DNA of 64,000 bases from Adineta vaga (lineage: Eukaryota; Rotifera): positions 4,278,001 through 4,342,000 of the forward strand of contig CP075496.1 in NCBI GenBank assembly GCA_021613535.1. Direction: 5' to 3'. Positions 25,925 to 38,100 of the stretch are shown here, piece after piece; the stretch's first letter is position 1; each line of letters opens with the position of its first letter. Position numbers and translations under genes: made by a program. The notes below the pieces were generated by a model that was given only the letters and a program-made list of their open reading frames with translations, had not been told where the DNA came from and ran no database searches.

Positions 25925-27270
25925 TCCATCACATTTCTACTTCTTTTTTTCGCAAAAACAAACTATATCTCGGTGCTAATTCTCACGTTGTTTCTAGCCT
26001 GTATTTTTTCTTCTCTTTCTCGTCTTTTTGCATTATTGATTCAGTTTTGTATTGTACACACATATGAAGTTCCTTTTTTTTCATTGAGATATATTTCTGT
26101 TTAGAAGAATACAAAATAATGTATTATATTTTAAGTAGTAAATATGAAACTTTTTTTGTTAAAATTTGAATTAGACTATAAATTTACTACTTTGTTCAAA
26201 TGAATTTGTAACGAGTCTATTTTTTAGGTACATTATTTATCTAGACAACGTGTGTTCGTGTTTAGATTGATTCCAGTCTATTTAACTCATTTGATTTCTG
26301 GTTCTGAAAGGAAATGATTGTAGTTATTTTTAGGCATATTAGTACAAGTGTTTGACTTGAAGAATTTGATCTATTTTTAGAGATAATATTCTTTTTCTTT
26401 TATATATCTTTTGAACACATTGACATTATAGTTTTTTTGAATGTCTTATAGAACATGAATTTCTTCAAAGAGCGTTTCTAGACAGTGTCACTTGATGTTT
26501 TACTTGCTTGTTTCGGGAACATTAAGTAGTTATTGATTCAATTGGCTGGATATGTCAACAAATATGAATGATAATAATGCATCATCTTTATGTAGAAGAA
26601 TCAAGTTTAGTATTTGCAATCAAGTAAGATTTCTTCTCTTGTAACAGGGGAAGTTAAATCATAAAAATTGTATCTTTTTTTGCATATCATAATGATGAAA
26701 AGTCGGTTAATCTTATCGTAAATAGTTTTTTGCATAAATCTTTTGAGCAGATTATTGAAATTTTTTTATTTTCCTAATAGAATTATCAAGACCATGGATA
26801 AAAAAATACTAAGTATAGCTATTTTCTTTCAAAACGATTAAGTGCAAACTTATTCTATATATAGATCACATTTTTTAATAGGTATATATCTTATTAGAAA
26901 TTTTCCGCTGTATTATCCGAAAATAAAGAAGAGTATAATATAATTTTTTTGTGAACTAATTGTTTTATCAAATTTCTCAATGACGATACTTACTCTACAC
27001 TAGTGAAATTTATTTTTAGACATTTGAGTATGCCTGGTGTCTTTGATGATATGTCCACATTTAAAAAAACAATCGGTGCAATTTAGCACCGAAAATGTAA
27101 TTTTCAAGGGTAAATATATGGATCAGCTCTTGTAAAGAACGAATACATATAGAAATATCTCGTCAGATAGGATTCATAGACGATTCTTTTACTTCTGTGC
27201 ATCCATATCAACTCACATACGTTCATATCGATATTCATACGCATTGATGACTTTCAATACACATGCGATT
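25925..27270. other. Intergenic interval between channel gene and IAP-A
   Basis: About 1.35 kb of AT-rich sequence between the convergent 3' ends of the channel gene and IAP-A. It should contain both 3' UTRs. I see no coding sequence, RNA gene or structured repeat. Confidence 0.6.
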
Positions 27271-29088
27271 TCACACATATACTCTCATGAAGGCATTTAT
27301 AGTATTTCGACAGATTGGGCATGTACGTAAAGAATGGCCACAAGGTATACAGGTAGCCAAATGACCACATGGTAAACATGATAAACATCTTTCTTCTTCC
27401 AAACATAAAACACAGTGATTTGTCGACGACCACATATTTTGGCCATTTTGCTCACAACCATCTGCCATTTTTTTCTTGTGTATAGATTGATTTTCTTCTA
27501 CTACTTGTGATGAATCCAAAGAAGTTATTATGGATTTTGTCGACTTATCTGTATCATTTTCATTTGACAAATCGGATGATGCTGATATTGAAGTAGACGT
27601 TATGTGTATACGTTGATGGATTTCTAAAAGTTTATTCGTATAAAGATTCATGCTTTTTCTTCTGATTCTGTGATAAATTACCGGTTTGTTCGACTTCTCG
27701 TATTGTTTTCATTGCTGTCTCTGCTATTACGACATTTTCTTTCTTTCCACCAATACAATCGATTTGTTTTCGAAGAATTACACACGCAATGAACAGATCG
27801 CAATCACTCACAAAATCATCCCCTATTGAAAGAAGAATGCTAACTTACGACTTTATTCCTGATTAATCTGTAACTTTTTTAATCATACGTTTTATTCGTA
27901 ATTGATCTTTCCAGCATCGTCTGACGATAGTCGGTTTGAAACCACCTTTAACTAAACAAACTGATATGGGAAGATCAAATCTACCAGCTACAAGGCGTGA
28001 GAGTGTGTTTTCATCTGGTATCTGCAAACGAGCACGCCTTGATCTATCATTTTTATTCATATAATGTTCATTTAATAAGTTTGAACTCTTTCTTCCTAAA
28101 TTAATGATATTGATATTGCATTCGATTATTAATCTGATCTCTAGTTAAACAAACCTTGTTGTTTAGCTCGTTTTAATTGTTGAACTTTCTCATACATCTC
28201 ACTACCACAAAGTTGCTTGGCATATGCACATTGAGGAAACCAATAAACGTGTTCAATTAATGGTTTATCATTTGCACTCCAATTTTGCAATGATCCATTA
28301 CAGTAAAAGCATGTCACAATGGTTTTAGTGCCAGTATAAAAGAAACCACTCTTCACCAAATCATCTACTGATGGTAAATTTTCGTATGGCCACGTTAAGA
28401 AAGATGAATATCGTTGAGGTATTTCCATATACAATGGATTGATCGCTGTTAAATGCACAATTGCATCACATCGATATAAATAGTTGTTCTCACTCAATAA
28501 TGATTGACTGGCAGTTGAGTGATTATTAAGAATTAAAAGAGATGATATTGATGAACTATTCAACATTGCACGAACATACGGACAATTCGGTGACAGCATT
28601 TTATGTAATTGAAACGGATCATCAGTGAATAAACTCCATTCTTGACAGATAATATTGCAATAGATACATATTACACGATCTTCAACATTACATGAGAAAA
28701 AGCCTGCTTGAATCATTTGTGAAAACGAAGGAGATGATGTCGATGAATGTGGCCAATGAGAGAATGTTCGTTTTCGTACTTGTTTGACAATGTCTGTTTC
28801 CACAAATGGAGTTATATCTGTGCAGTGTGATTTTAGTGATGTCATGCGAAGTAGATGGGTGACATCATCTTTGATGTCTATAGGTGTAGGTAACATCGAT
28901 AGAACAAAGGGACATGTTGGACTTTGTTTGGAATGAATAGCAAATGGTTTCATGTCTGATGGCCAATTCGAAATCTCAAGATGACATACATCGCAACGAA
29001 CTATATCAGTTGCATCGATGTATTTGAATCCAGCGGATTCTATTTCAATAACAGAATGTGTACCATGTGCCGTTTTAAGTATCGACAT
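27271..29088 (-). CDS. IAP-A: inhibitor of apoptosis protein with three BIR domains, UBA-like region and RING
   Basis: A BIRC-family protein that by homology binds caspases or IAP antagonists through BIR domains and ubiquitinates through a RING. I place four exons: 29088-28155, 28095-27889, 27822-27682 and 27623-27271. All three introns (59, 66 and 58 nt) are phase 1, giving 1635 nt (544 aa). BIR zinc ligands are visible in each domain as CX2C...HX6C: CDVC/H-SKQSPT-C (BIR1), CIYC/H-KMLSPN-C (BIR2), CFYC/H-VYWFPQ-C (BIR3). The following exons encode a helical UBA-like segment (LSRLVAGRFDLPIS ... CWKDQLRIKR ... CDLFIACVILRKQI). The C-terminal RING reads CVLCLEEERCLSCLPCGHLA ... CPICRNTINAFMRVYV. 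BIR1 lacks the usual N-terminal helix, so an upstream coding exon is possible. The BIR1-BIR2 part is the duplicated block shared with IAP-C. Confidence 0.9.
28498..28967 (-). repeat. Inverted duplicate block, copy in IAP-A
   Basis: This 470 bp stretch of IAP-A (second half of BIR1, all of BIR2 and the linker after it) matches 39977-40446 on the other strand. I count 12 substitutions and no indels (about 97% identity). Similarity drops sharply at both ends. Confidence 0.92.
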
Positions 29089-32000
29089 CGTTGTAAGATG
29101 TGTACATATTTGTTAGAATATTTCTGTAATTTCGACATGTAGTGAGGTTTTCTTTCTGATGATGACAACATGGCACATGAATATCTTTCTGATGCAATGA
29201 GCTTTTAGGATTGAGACTATGTTAGATATGTACTTTCATTTTACAATATTCATAAACAAATGACAACTGTATTAGTATGATCTAAAATTTTAGCAATCTA
29301 CAAGAGAAGTATTACATATTATCCTTAGTTTCTGTCGATTCTAAGAATTTTTAAAAATATGGGTGATTTTTCATCCAAATCCACACCCACTCTCAAGTTT
29401 ACTTATCGATATCTTCCTACATTTCTAATAGCATTAATATTGATTAAGTCTTTCTATAGGCTTACCCGCTCTTCGCCAATTACCGAGATTCTATGAGGTG
29501 CGTCGGGACAAAAGTCTTATTGGTGTGAAGCGGGAATTCTGACAACTACCCAACTCGTCATACGCGCATTTTTTTAGTCGAAGATAATTCTGCATTAAAA
29601 CAATGATATCTACCTGGACTGCCGCTTAGCCTACGGTAGCACTGCCAATAAAATCACTACAGTCATCCATATTTGGATCAGAATGGGACTAGGGCACTGA
29701 TGTTTGACACTTCTTATATATCTGAATATGATTCTCCTTCGAAAATTTGAGGTTCAACCTCAATATAACGTCTGTCTAGGGTTCGCTTGCAACTTGTCGG
29801 CTAGCACGAAGAATGTTTTTATGACTAATGTTTTTATACGCAATATTTGCATTTAATTGCAAAGTTGGAAAAAACCAAGTAACAAAAACAACAACAACAT
29901 GCACTTTACACTATTGAAAGAAGAGAGAAACAAGGCGCAATTTAATATGTTTTTCGTTGATAAATATGTCAATTATAGATTTTAGAAATATGATCGAGGA
30001 AGTATACGTCGAAAGGAAGTGGTATCGAAAAGCTATTAATATTAACGATAATAAAATTGATAAATGTCGAACATATACATATATGAGTAAATGAAAAACG
30101 ACGATTATTTTAGTCAGATATCCCGTACAGTGAATTTCTGCTGCTTGATTATTGAAAATTAGATATAGAGATGTGGCTATTATTCAACACTTAACATGTC
30201 TGTATGCTTTATTTCATAAATTGATCATTTCTAAACGTTTCTTTTCTTCCAATTTTATTAACAAAAAGCAATAGGAAAAGCATTTCGACAAATCAGACAT
30301 CAGTTTTGCACATTTACTTCTTTCGACTTATTCACTTCATTGATTGTTATACGGGAGAATATCAGAAAAAAATAGTTCTTCATATTGTACTATGTTACTG
30401 GTTGAGATCGGTCTATTTATTTTTTGCTAGACGATCTAAAATTCGTATTCCAGTCTTTGAACATACTCAATAGATCTGAGAGAATAGGAATGTGCTGGTT
30501 TTCATTCAAATGAAAATAAAACTCAAGCGTTGAAGTGCATAAAGATATCTACATTGAAACTTTTATATGAACATTATTTCCTTAGCCAAAACTCCCAGTT
30601 GTTTCAAAGTGATGCACTGAAGCCTCTGACACCAATGAAGATGCTACCAATTTGGTAGGTATTCTTCTCACCATTGAACGTATCAATCCACAGATTTTGA
30701 ATGCTTATCACCATTATGATAATTCATTCATATTCTCAAATCGAACTCTGTATTGCCAATTATTTTCAGGCACTTCAATTATGAGCATAAATTGAAGTTA
30801 TTCCACAGCTCCTGCCGGTACATCTCTGCCAATTCTATCTATTATTACTTTGCTTCAGCGATGATCAAATATCAGCAACTAACCAAGAAAATGATCGCCC
30901 ATATTTAGATACCTTAGCCATCTGCCACTTGCAATTCTTCTCTCATGTACGTCAGTGAGTTTCTTAAATATTGTGAATCGATTATGTTTTCATTTGGCCA
31001 TTTTTAATACATTGTTTGTAACATATATTCCGAAAGTTGTAATCGTTCTCTTTATTTCTAACTGGAAATTGCTGAAGTTTTGAATTTTGCATAATTGACA
31101 TCTCTATTATAGCTTGAAATTGGAAAATCACCATAGGCTATCGAATGCTGCCATTGCTACATGCTTCTGGATTGCCCTCCAAATTCGGAACTCCATCATA
31201 GACTATCATAATAAAGTCATTTATTTTATATCCACTCTTATTTTCATAGTAAGTATTTCTGTGACCTAGCTTCTTTGACCTGTTAACAATGGTTATCGAC
31301 ACATAACAATATACGTATATATATATATATATATATATAAATGCGTTATCGCAATTTAAAATGAATTCAAAATTATGCGAATGTATGCAAATAATTTGTG
31401 CATTCCAAATATAAACGGTACTTGTATACTATCATAGCTCATAAATATTGGGAGACAAGTTCTCCGTAGTTAATTAATTTAATGAAATGGTTTCATGACG
31501 TATCACGTACATAAACCATATGCCATATACTCAATGTTGTTTCATTGAATGACAGTTTGCATTGTTAATCATTCAGTAATGTCAATTACATTAATCTATT
31601 GATCATTTGATTGTTCGAGAAAAAAGCTAACAATAATCTTGCATTATTCAATTACTATTATTATTTGTTTCTGCGAACGATCCGAAAAGCAGATTAGTCA
31701 CAAAGGAATCTATGTATTCCATACAGTCTAAATAAAATATTGCAACTCTCTGGTCTTGACTAACATGATTGCTGCTCTTTTTAACAAACTGATATACAAT
31801 GAAAGAATCTGCACATTTGATACGATTGTCTTGCTAATTGATGGTATTATATTTGTATTCATTGTGAAAATCACAAAATAATAGTTTCTGGTTTTTGAAT
31901 CATTTATTTGATTAAAAGTGAAGTAAAGATTAACCATATCTAATTTACTTGAACAAACTACTAGTAGTTGTTGTATAGAATATAATATAATACATTTTAA

Positions 32001-32518
32001 AAAAACGATGTGAAAATAACTTTTGTCGTCTATGTTTGTACTCCTACCAATTTGCATTATTATCCTATGCATCTGATGATTGTATAATTTGATAAAGTCA
32101 GTGGGATGAACTCCCGCTGCATATAACACCTGACTGTGAGAAACACATTCATTTTATCCCCTGAACATAATTCCATCCTGCTCAGATCTGACAACAACAT
32201 TGAGAATAATAAATAACTAGTAAACAAGATCATGTACATATTATTGTAAAATATTGCCACCACAGTACTTTCAACCAAACCAGCTCATTCTTTTTTAATC
32301 CATATTTGCACTGAGATTTCGGATTGTACGTTCCCAATGTACTTTTAGCCATCATACCCGCATCGAAGTCTTAGAGAACCGGTTATCAATGCCTCCAAAC
32401 CATCATCAAGTCTTGCCATTCGTGAATAGAAGAATATTGACAGTGAGATTTCACTGTTCAATATTTCAACTGCAAAAATGATCTCCACATACTCTCATGA
32501 TGGTTTTGGTTTTGTCAC
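29089..32518. other. 3.4 kb interval between IAP-A and IAP-B
   Basis: No intact gene seen. About 29450-29680 and 29765-29815 are noticeably richer in G+C than the surroundings. A perfect 17-nt palindrome (TTGAGGTTCAACCTCAA) sits at 29747-29763. About 30600-30960 and 31130-31260 carry protein-like but stop-broken stretches on the plus strand. A (TA)12 run lies at 31316-31339. A minus-strand open frame at 31728-32129 is AT-rich with no recognisable motif. The 5' UTR of IAP-A and the 3' UTR of IAP-B must be at the two ends. Confidence 0.5.
31316..31339. repeat. (TA)12 microsatellite
   Basis: Uninterrupted TA dinucleotide run between IAP-A and IAP-B. Similar shorter AT runs occur at 36083-36104, 38945-38962, 45065-45101 and 58155-58172, all outside coding exons. 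Confidence 0.9.
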
Positions 32519-34487
32519 TTAGACAAAGATTCTAACGAAAGCTTCAATCTCTCGTCGGCAGATTGGACAACATCGCAGCGAATGGCCACATGGTACGCAC
32601 GTGACAAAATGCCCGCATGGCATGCAGGCGAGGCGCTTTTCTTCGGTCATGCATAGAACACATGCATTCGCTGTGATATATCCTCTTTTTCCTTTTGTTG
32701 ATTGGTATCGGAAGTAACTGATTTGGGTACATTTGTTTCGTCTTGTTTACTAGTTATGTTTGCTTGTGGTGTTGCATTTTTCGTAGTTGTTTGCTCGGGT
32801 GTTCTCATTTCAACATTTGTATCATCAGATGCAATTGGTCCAATGGATGGAGCAGGGACAGGAACCACTGGATTCATAGCAAGCTGTTCGCGAGCCTTTG
32901 CATCTAGAGTAAAATTACAAATTTATTTTTATCAAGTTTCATTTCAATCAATTGTTAGTCATACCTGCACGTTCCTTTTCTGCCTCTTCTCGGAGTTTTC
33001 TCATTTTAATACAAGGTACAACAATATTTTCCTTTTTGCCATCAATACATGATATCTGCTTTTGAAGAATTGTACAGGCCATACGCAAATCAGAATCGCT
33101 CACAAAATCATCATCTGAACAGAACAATAAATTTATCACATATTTAAATAAAACTATATGATTATATCAGTCTATCACATACGTTTTAAGCGAAGTTGAT
33201 CTTCCCAACAACGCTTAATGATTGATAGTTTAAATTCTCCTAATAATGTTTGCGAAATTGGTAGATCCAGACGAGCAGCAACAAGACGCGAAAGAGTACT
33301 TTCATCTGGTATAAGAAGTAATCGACTATTTGAAGCCGAATTACTACTTGTTGTATTCATTGGACCTGCTCTATCTCTTGTTTCATTGGCTTTAGCACGT
33401 TCTAAACAATCAAAAATTCGCATTATTATTAGCAAAAGAACTTTTCCGTTTTCTTTTTCATAATCCACATACCTTGTTGAGCTCGTTTTGATTCTTGGAT
33501 TTTTCGATAGAGTTCGTCACCACACAATTGTCTAGCATAGGCACAATGTGGGAACCAGCGAGCATGTTCTATTGTTGGATTATCATTGGGTCCCCAGTTT
33601 TGTAGGGAACCGTTACAGTAGAAACAAGTAACAACAGTTTTGATACCTGTAAAAAAGAATCCTGCTCGTACAAGATCGTCCACCGAAGGTAAATTGTCAG
33701 TTGGCCATGTAACAAATGATGCAGCTCGTTTAGGTAATTCTGCAAATGCAGCATTGCATGCGGCAGTGTGAACAAATTCATTGCAACGAAATTGATCAGC
33801 ACTAGTAGATGTCGCCGATCCATTGGCTGAGGCAGTTACTGTTCCGTTTTCATTGACAATCAGTAATGGTCCTTCATCACGTCGCAATAATTTTGTTTTA
33901 ACATATACGCAATTGGGAGACAGAGTTTTATGCACTTCCGTAGGATTATCTGTTTCTGGTGTCCATTGTTGACAAATAAGATTACAATAAATGCATATTA
34001 CGCGATCTCCCACATTGCAATTGAAGAATCCTGCTTCAACCATTTGTGCTTGAGATGGAATATGTTTATGTGGCCAGTGTGAAAATGTTCGTTTGCGTAT
34101 TTGTTGAAGTGCCGTCGCTTCGAATAGATTGTTTAAAGGAAACTTTGCGTCATTAGCTTCGATTTTTCGACGCTTCGGTGGACTTTCATTATTATCTAAT
34201 GTCGGCATGTCTTTACCAATACCTAAAGATTGCCCTGAAGAAGTTGGAGAATGAGAACTAGTTGTTAATTGCGTTGAGGACTTGACTTTGCAAATAAATG
34301 GACAGTTTGGCCTGTCAGTTGTATGTATTGTAAGTAGATCTCTATCTGTTTTCCAGTTGGTTATTTCGTACTGACACTCAGCACAACGGATTGTGGTATC
34401 ATCATTTGTACGAATAAATCCCGCATTTCTTAAAGCGTTGTCTGATTCAGCAGTAATTCGTTGTTGAATTATTGCATTTATTTTTGT
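32519..34487 (-). CDS. IAP-B: inhibitor of apoptosis protein, three BIR domains, UBA-like region and RING (5' end unresolved)
   Basis: A second BIRC-family gene in tandem with IAP-A. BIR1 reads CAECQYEITNW ... H-TTDRPN-C (about 34400-34300). BIR2 has CIYCNLICQQW ... H-KTLSPN-C, and BIR3 has CFYCNGSLQNW ... H-ARWFPH-C. My exons are: BIR exon ending at 33473, then 33401-33183, 33114-32965, 32903-32751 and 32670-32519. All introns are phase 1, as in IAP-A. The RING is CVLCMTEEKRLACMPCGHFV ... CPICRREIEAFVRIFV, stop at 32519-32521. The RING is out of frame with the preceding linker unless an 80-nt intron (32671-32750, GTAAAC...CACAG) is removed. The start is unresolved: the BIR1 frame opens at 34502 with a possible acceptor at 34488-34489, and the ATG at 34208 would omit BIR1. 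Confidence 0.85.
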
Positions 34488-34754
34488 CTGATTGTCAACA
34501 TGCTATCTCTCGGTTTCTTTTTAGATGAATGATCGTCTGTTATTGAATGATATATTTGTTCTAGGGAGTTTTTGCCGTTAATTAGTGAATCAAATGTAGT
34601 ATTTGCCATGATTGATGTCATTAGTTTAGCGGATGAAATCTAAAACATAAGACGGCCAAATTAACAAGATGAATAAATTGATTATAATATCACCAAGGTA
34701 AAATTGAAAAAGTGACACCATTATGATAATATGTATAAAGAAATCTTCTATATA

Positions 34755-35117
34755 CAGTAAAACCTCTACTAGTGAACACCTCTTTATTCTGAACATGAAC
34801 ACCTTTTCTCAGTCCCTTTAGCTACTATAACCTCTCTAATGTGAACAGATATTCATTTTTCTGCTTATCTCTTACACATACATTTTGAATGTCTGACCTA
34901 TTTTTTCTGACTAAAACGTTTGTTCTGAATAAGAGGCATCAGTCTCATTTCTCATTATTGTTCATTATCTAATCAGACGAAGTTGTCTCTCGACTTTTTT
35001 CTCATTCATCTAATTATCTCTCAGCAGAACATACACCACCTCTATATAGTGAACACCTACCTACAGTGAACACTTTTGAACAGTTCCAATGGTGTTCACA
35101 TTAGAGAGGTTTTACTG
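34755..35117. mobile_element. pogo-like MITE (non-autonomous Tc1/mariner-type element)
   Basis: A 363 bp element bounded by terminal inverted repeats beginning CAGTAAAACCTCT at both ends (left from 34755, right ending at 35117). It is flanked by TA dinucleotides (34753-34754 and 35118-35119), the expected target-site duplication of the IS630-Tc1-mariner group. The CAGT terminus resembles pogo/Tigger elements. There is no transposase frame inside. Motifs like AGTGAACACC recur internally: a direct partial copy of the terminal repeat at about 34831-34848 and two more near 35038-35075. It sits 5' of IAP-B. Ends and target duplication are seen directly; the subfamily is inferred. Confidence 0.88.
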
Positions 35118-35119
35118 TA

Positions 35120-38100
35120 TATATATTTCGACTTATTATGGTAGACCGATGGATGAAAAGTGATATTTGAGAATTTGCGAGTACAAATGAAATTCAAATG
35201 CGATCTCTTGAAGTGTGCAATATTTGTCATTTATAATGCTACTATACCGTTTCTATCTCTCAAATAGACGCGATCTTAAGGTGGCGAATATAGAAATACA
35301 AATGTTACTTCAAACTGTAATTCAGTTCTATCAGAAATAAGCCAACTCTGTACAATACTATATGGTGTGTACCATCCAGGACTACTAACTAAGGTGTGAG
35401 CCGAAACGCTTACCGATTCTTCTTTGTTTTGTACTTGTAAATACCGGGGCACACACACTTTTCAAAGCACGTTTTTATACGGATCTATCGGGGGACCTTG
35501 ACTGTGAGCTATTCTAGTGCAATTACCTCTTCTGTCAGCATATATTTCACTGAAAGTTTGTAATGTATAAAAAGTGTATGGGTTTTTCCTGTCAAAATAA
35601 AAACAAACCGTCCTTACTTATCATCGTATTTTACAATTATGTGTTGTATAAAAGGAACGTATATATAGTAGACACATACATGAAAATTCCAACGAAAGAA
35701 GGAAATACCCGAGAAGCAATACTCACCCCATATACAATAAGGCCTTAAATTATAGTGTGTACAAAAGAAATTTATTCAAGTTGGCTTTTTCCGTTCTATA
35801 TATACAAAACTTATGATGGGGAAAAAACCAAGTTGCAATCGTCATTTTGCCTACTTTATACGACGGTGCACCAGTGGAGAGGAAGAAAAAAAAATTCTAT
35901 GAGTAAGAACGAACAAAAAATAAAGCACACATAGCATACAAAAAGGGCGACATCGTCATGCCGCAACGAACTGAAGAGGAGACATACTGTTAATATACTA
36001 TCTTTAAAAGAATCTATAAAATTCGAATATTTTTGAGGAAATAGCCATTCGAAAACATTGGCATATTTTTATATGCTAATGAATATATATATATATATAT
36101 ATATGACCGTGCTCTAGTCTTGTGATCTATATATCATGTGGAATAAGTCGAAAATTGTTAAGTCAAGAAATATACCTAGATGAATAAAAATGTATTGGTT
36201 GAAATCGAAATATTTATATGTGAGAGAAGGATGTATTTCGATGCATCAACATCCATAATATAAAATTTCAATTCCGATGAATGTATGTAATTTTTTCAGA
36301 CATATTCTTATATGTAAATTCAAATCATACACATAGATGACTTTCTATTACAATAATATCAAATTTGATAATCAAGCGTGATTAATAGAACTTTTATGAG
36401 TATAAAATTAAATCATGCACTATTATTATTAACTGAAATAATATACGATATTGTATCACCACCTAGTATTAGTCAATACCATGTTTCTGTGTACGTATTT
36501 AGTTCAATAAATTCGAAGGAAGTGACTCCTATTCTTATCAAAATTTCAAAGTCAGAGGTACACATTAAATTATAAAATTAGCAATAAAATGTTTTTATTT
36601 TATGACTAATCAAATATGATTGTTCCCTTTAGTTTTTTCCTCATCGAAAGTAAATAGCAAATAGAAGCAGTGTATGGATTCTTACCGAATGTTTATTTGA
36701 GACGAAAAAATTCACACGGAAACATATACTTTTAATGTTTTCGTTTAGAAAAAGGCGCGATTATTATATGCATCGTGGGAGCATGATATATGCATGTAAA
36801 AGTGCCCGATAATTTGTTTTTCTCCTTCTTCGCTCTGTAATCATATTTTTGATGTATGTGTTTTTTGAGTATTCAAATGAAAAACGCACATTCATGACAC
36901 GTCACCGACGCAACAACACAGAAAAAGTGCGAAGTATATGGTTTTTGCATATTCGTTTAAAGAAATTTTCACCACGCAAATAAAGGTGAAACATTTCCAA
37001 CTTAGTCAATGACGTTAGTTATATCCACATATTTGTGTATGCTTTTAAAGTAAAAACGAGATGTGAAAGAAGAAAATATTGCTTTTTTATTTCATACACA
37101 AAAACATTGTTGAAAAGAAAACAGAAATTTTCGATTTGATTGCACAGTAATTTAATTTTCAATTGTTTCGAGTGGTTTAGTGGTACTTAGCAAAAAAATG
37201 TGTGAATAACCATTTTAGTTGGTATTTTTTTTATACCAACCAATAGAAGACTCTCGGAGCGATAAAATTTCAAAGATTCATACCAAAATGTTTTAACATT
37301 TATTCTGATTCAATATAGCATACATTTCATGGGTGAAAAATATATCTCTTTCCCATGACTATCACAAACCTATGTGAACTTTTGCATAGTTTCTTATTCC
37401 ATAGATTGAGTAATGATAAAGGTGGGAATATTTCGCCGAATGAATCTATAGAGATACATATTTGGATTCACCGAAAAATCCTTCACATATGTTTTTCTTC
37501 ATTTTATTTTTCTCGAAAAGATATCGAATATTTATAAATTTCCATGAAAATACACGACATTCGTAGTGTTTAATAACAAGTATCATTTATTGAAAAAGAT
37601 ACTCCGCGAAACTTTCAAATCTATGTTGGAAGAATTGCTTGACTCACATCCTATGTAATAAACTTCTAATAATAGAGTAAAATGCAACCCGAGATGGATG
37701 AGCGTGATAGCAATAAAAAATTGAAGCAAACGAGGATGTTGGTTATTTCATAAAATTGCACAAATATATTTCTTGCTAGACAATTCAAAATTTAATCGAA
37801 TACCATTATTATTCTATTAATTTACTGACAAAAGTTGTTGTGAAAAATCGATAAACAATAAATGGAATAGTTTCTATTCTGAAGACGAACTTTGATGGTT
37901 CATAATATCTATCCCATTGGTTTTCATTTCTTCAATTTCTTTCGAAAGAAAACTTCTTAAATTTAATCTTTACCCTAGTTATATACGGACTATCTATAGA
38001 ATTGTATAATGCTTCGTATGGCTAACAATTATATTGGATTTCAAGAGTTTTATCACATCGAAAAATTGTGAAAGATATATGAGTTTAAATATAGATTAGA

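Noticed and set aside
27651-27682. Frameshift between UBA-like region and RING of IAP-A
   Set aside because: A 58-nt intron (27624-27681, GTAATT...TTTTAG, phase 1) joins the frames exactly, so the gene is intact.
29776-29790. tRNA-like B box
   Set aside because: No A box, acceptor stem or cloverleaf could be found around it, so no tRNA is called.
31728-32129. 133-codon minus-strand open frame
   Set aside because: AT-rich composition, no recognisable motif and no splicing partner; treated as chance.
32544-32732. Open frame overlapping the IAP-B RING
   Set aside because: It reads the RING exon in the wrong frame; the true RING cysteines are in the neighbouring frame.
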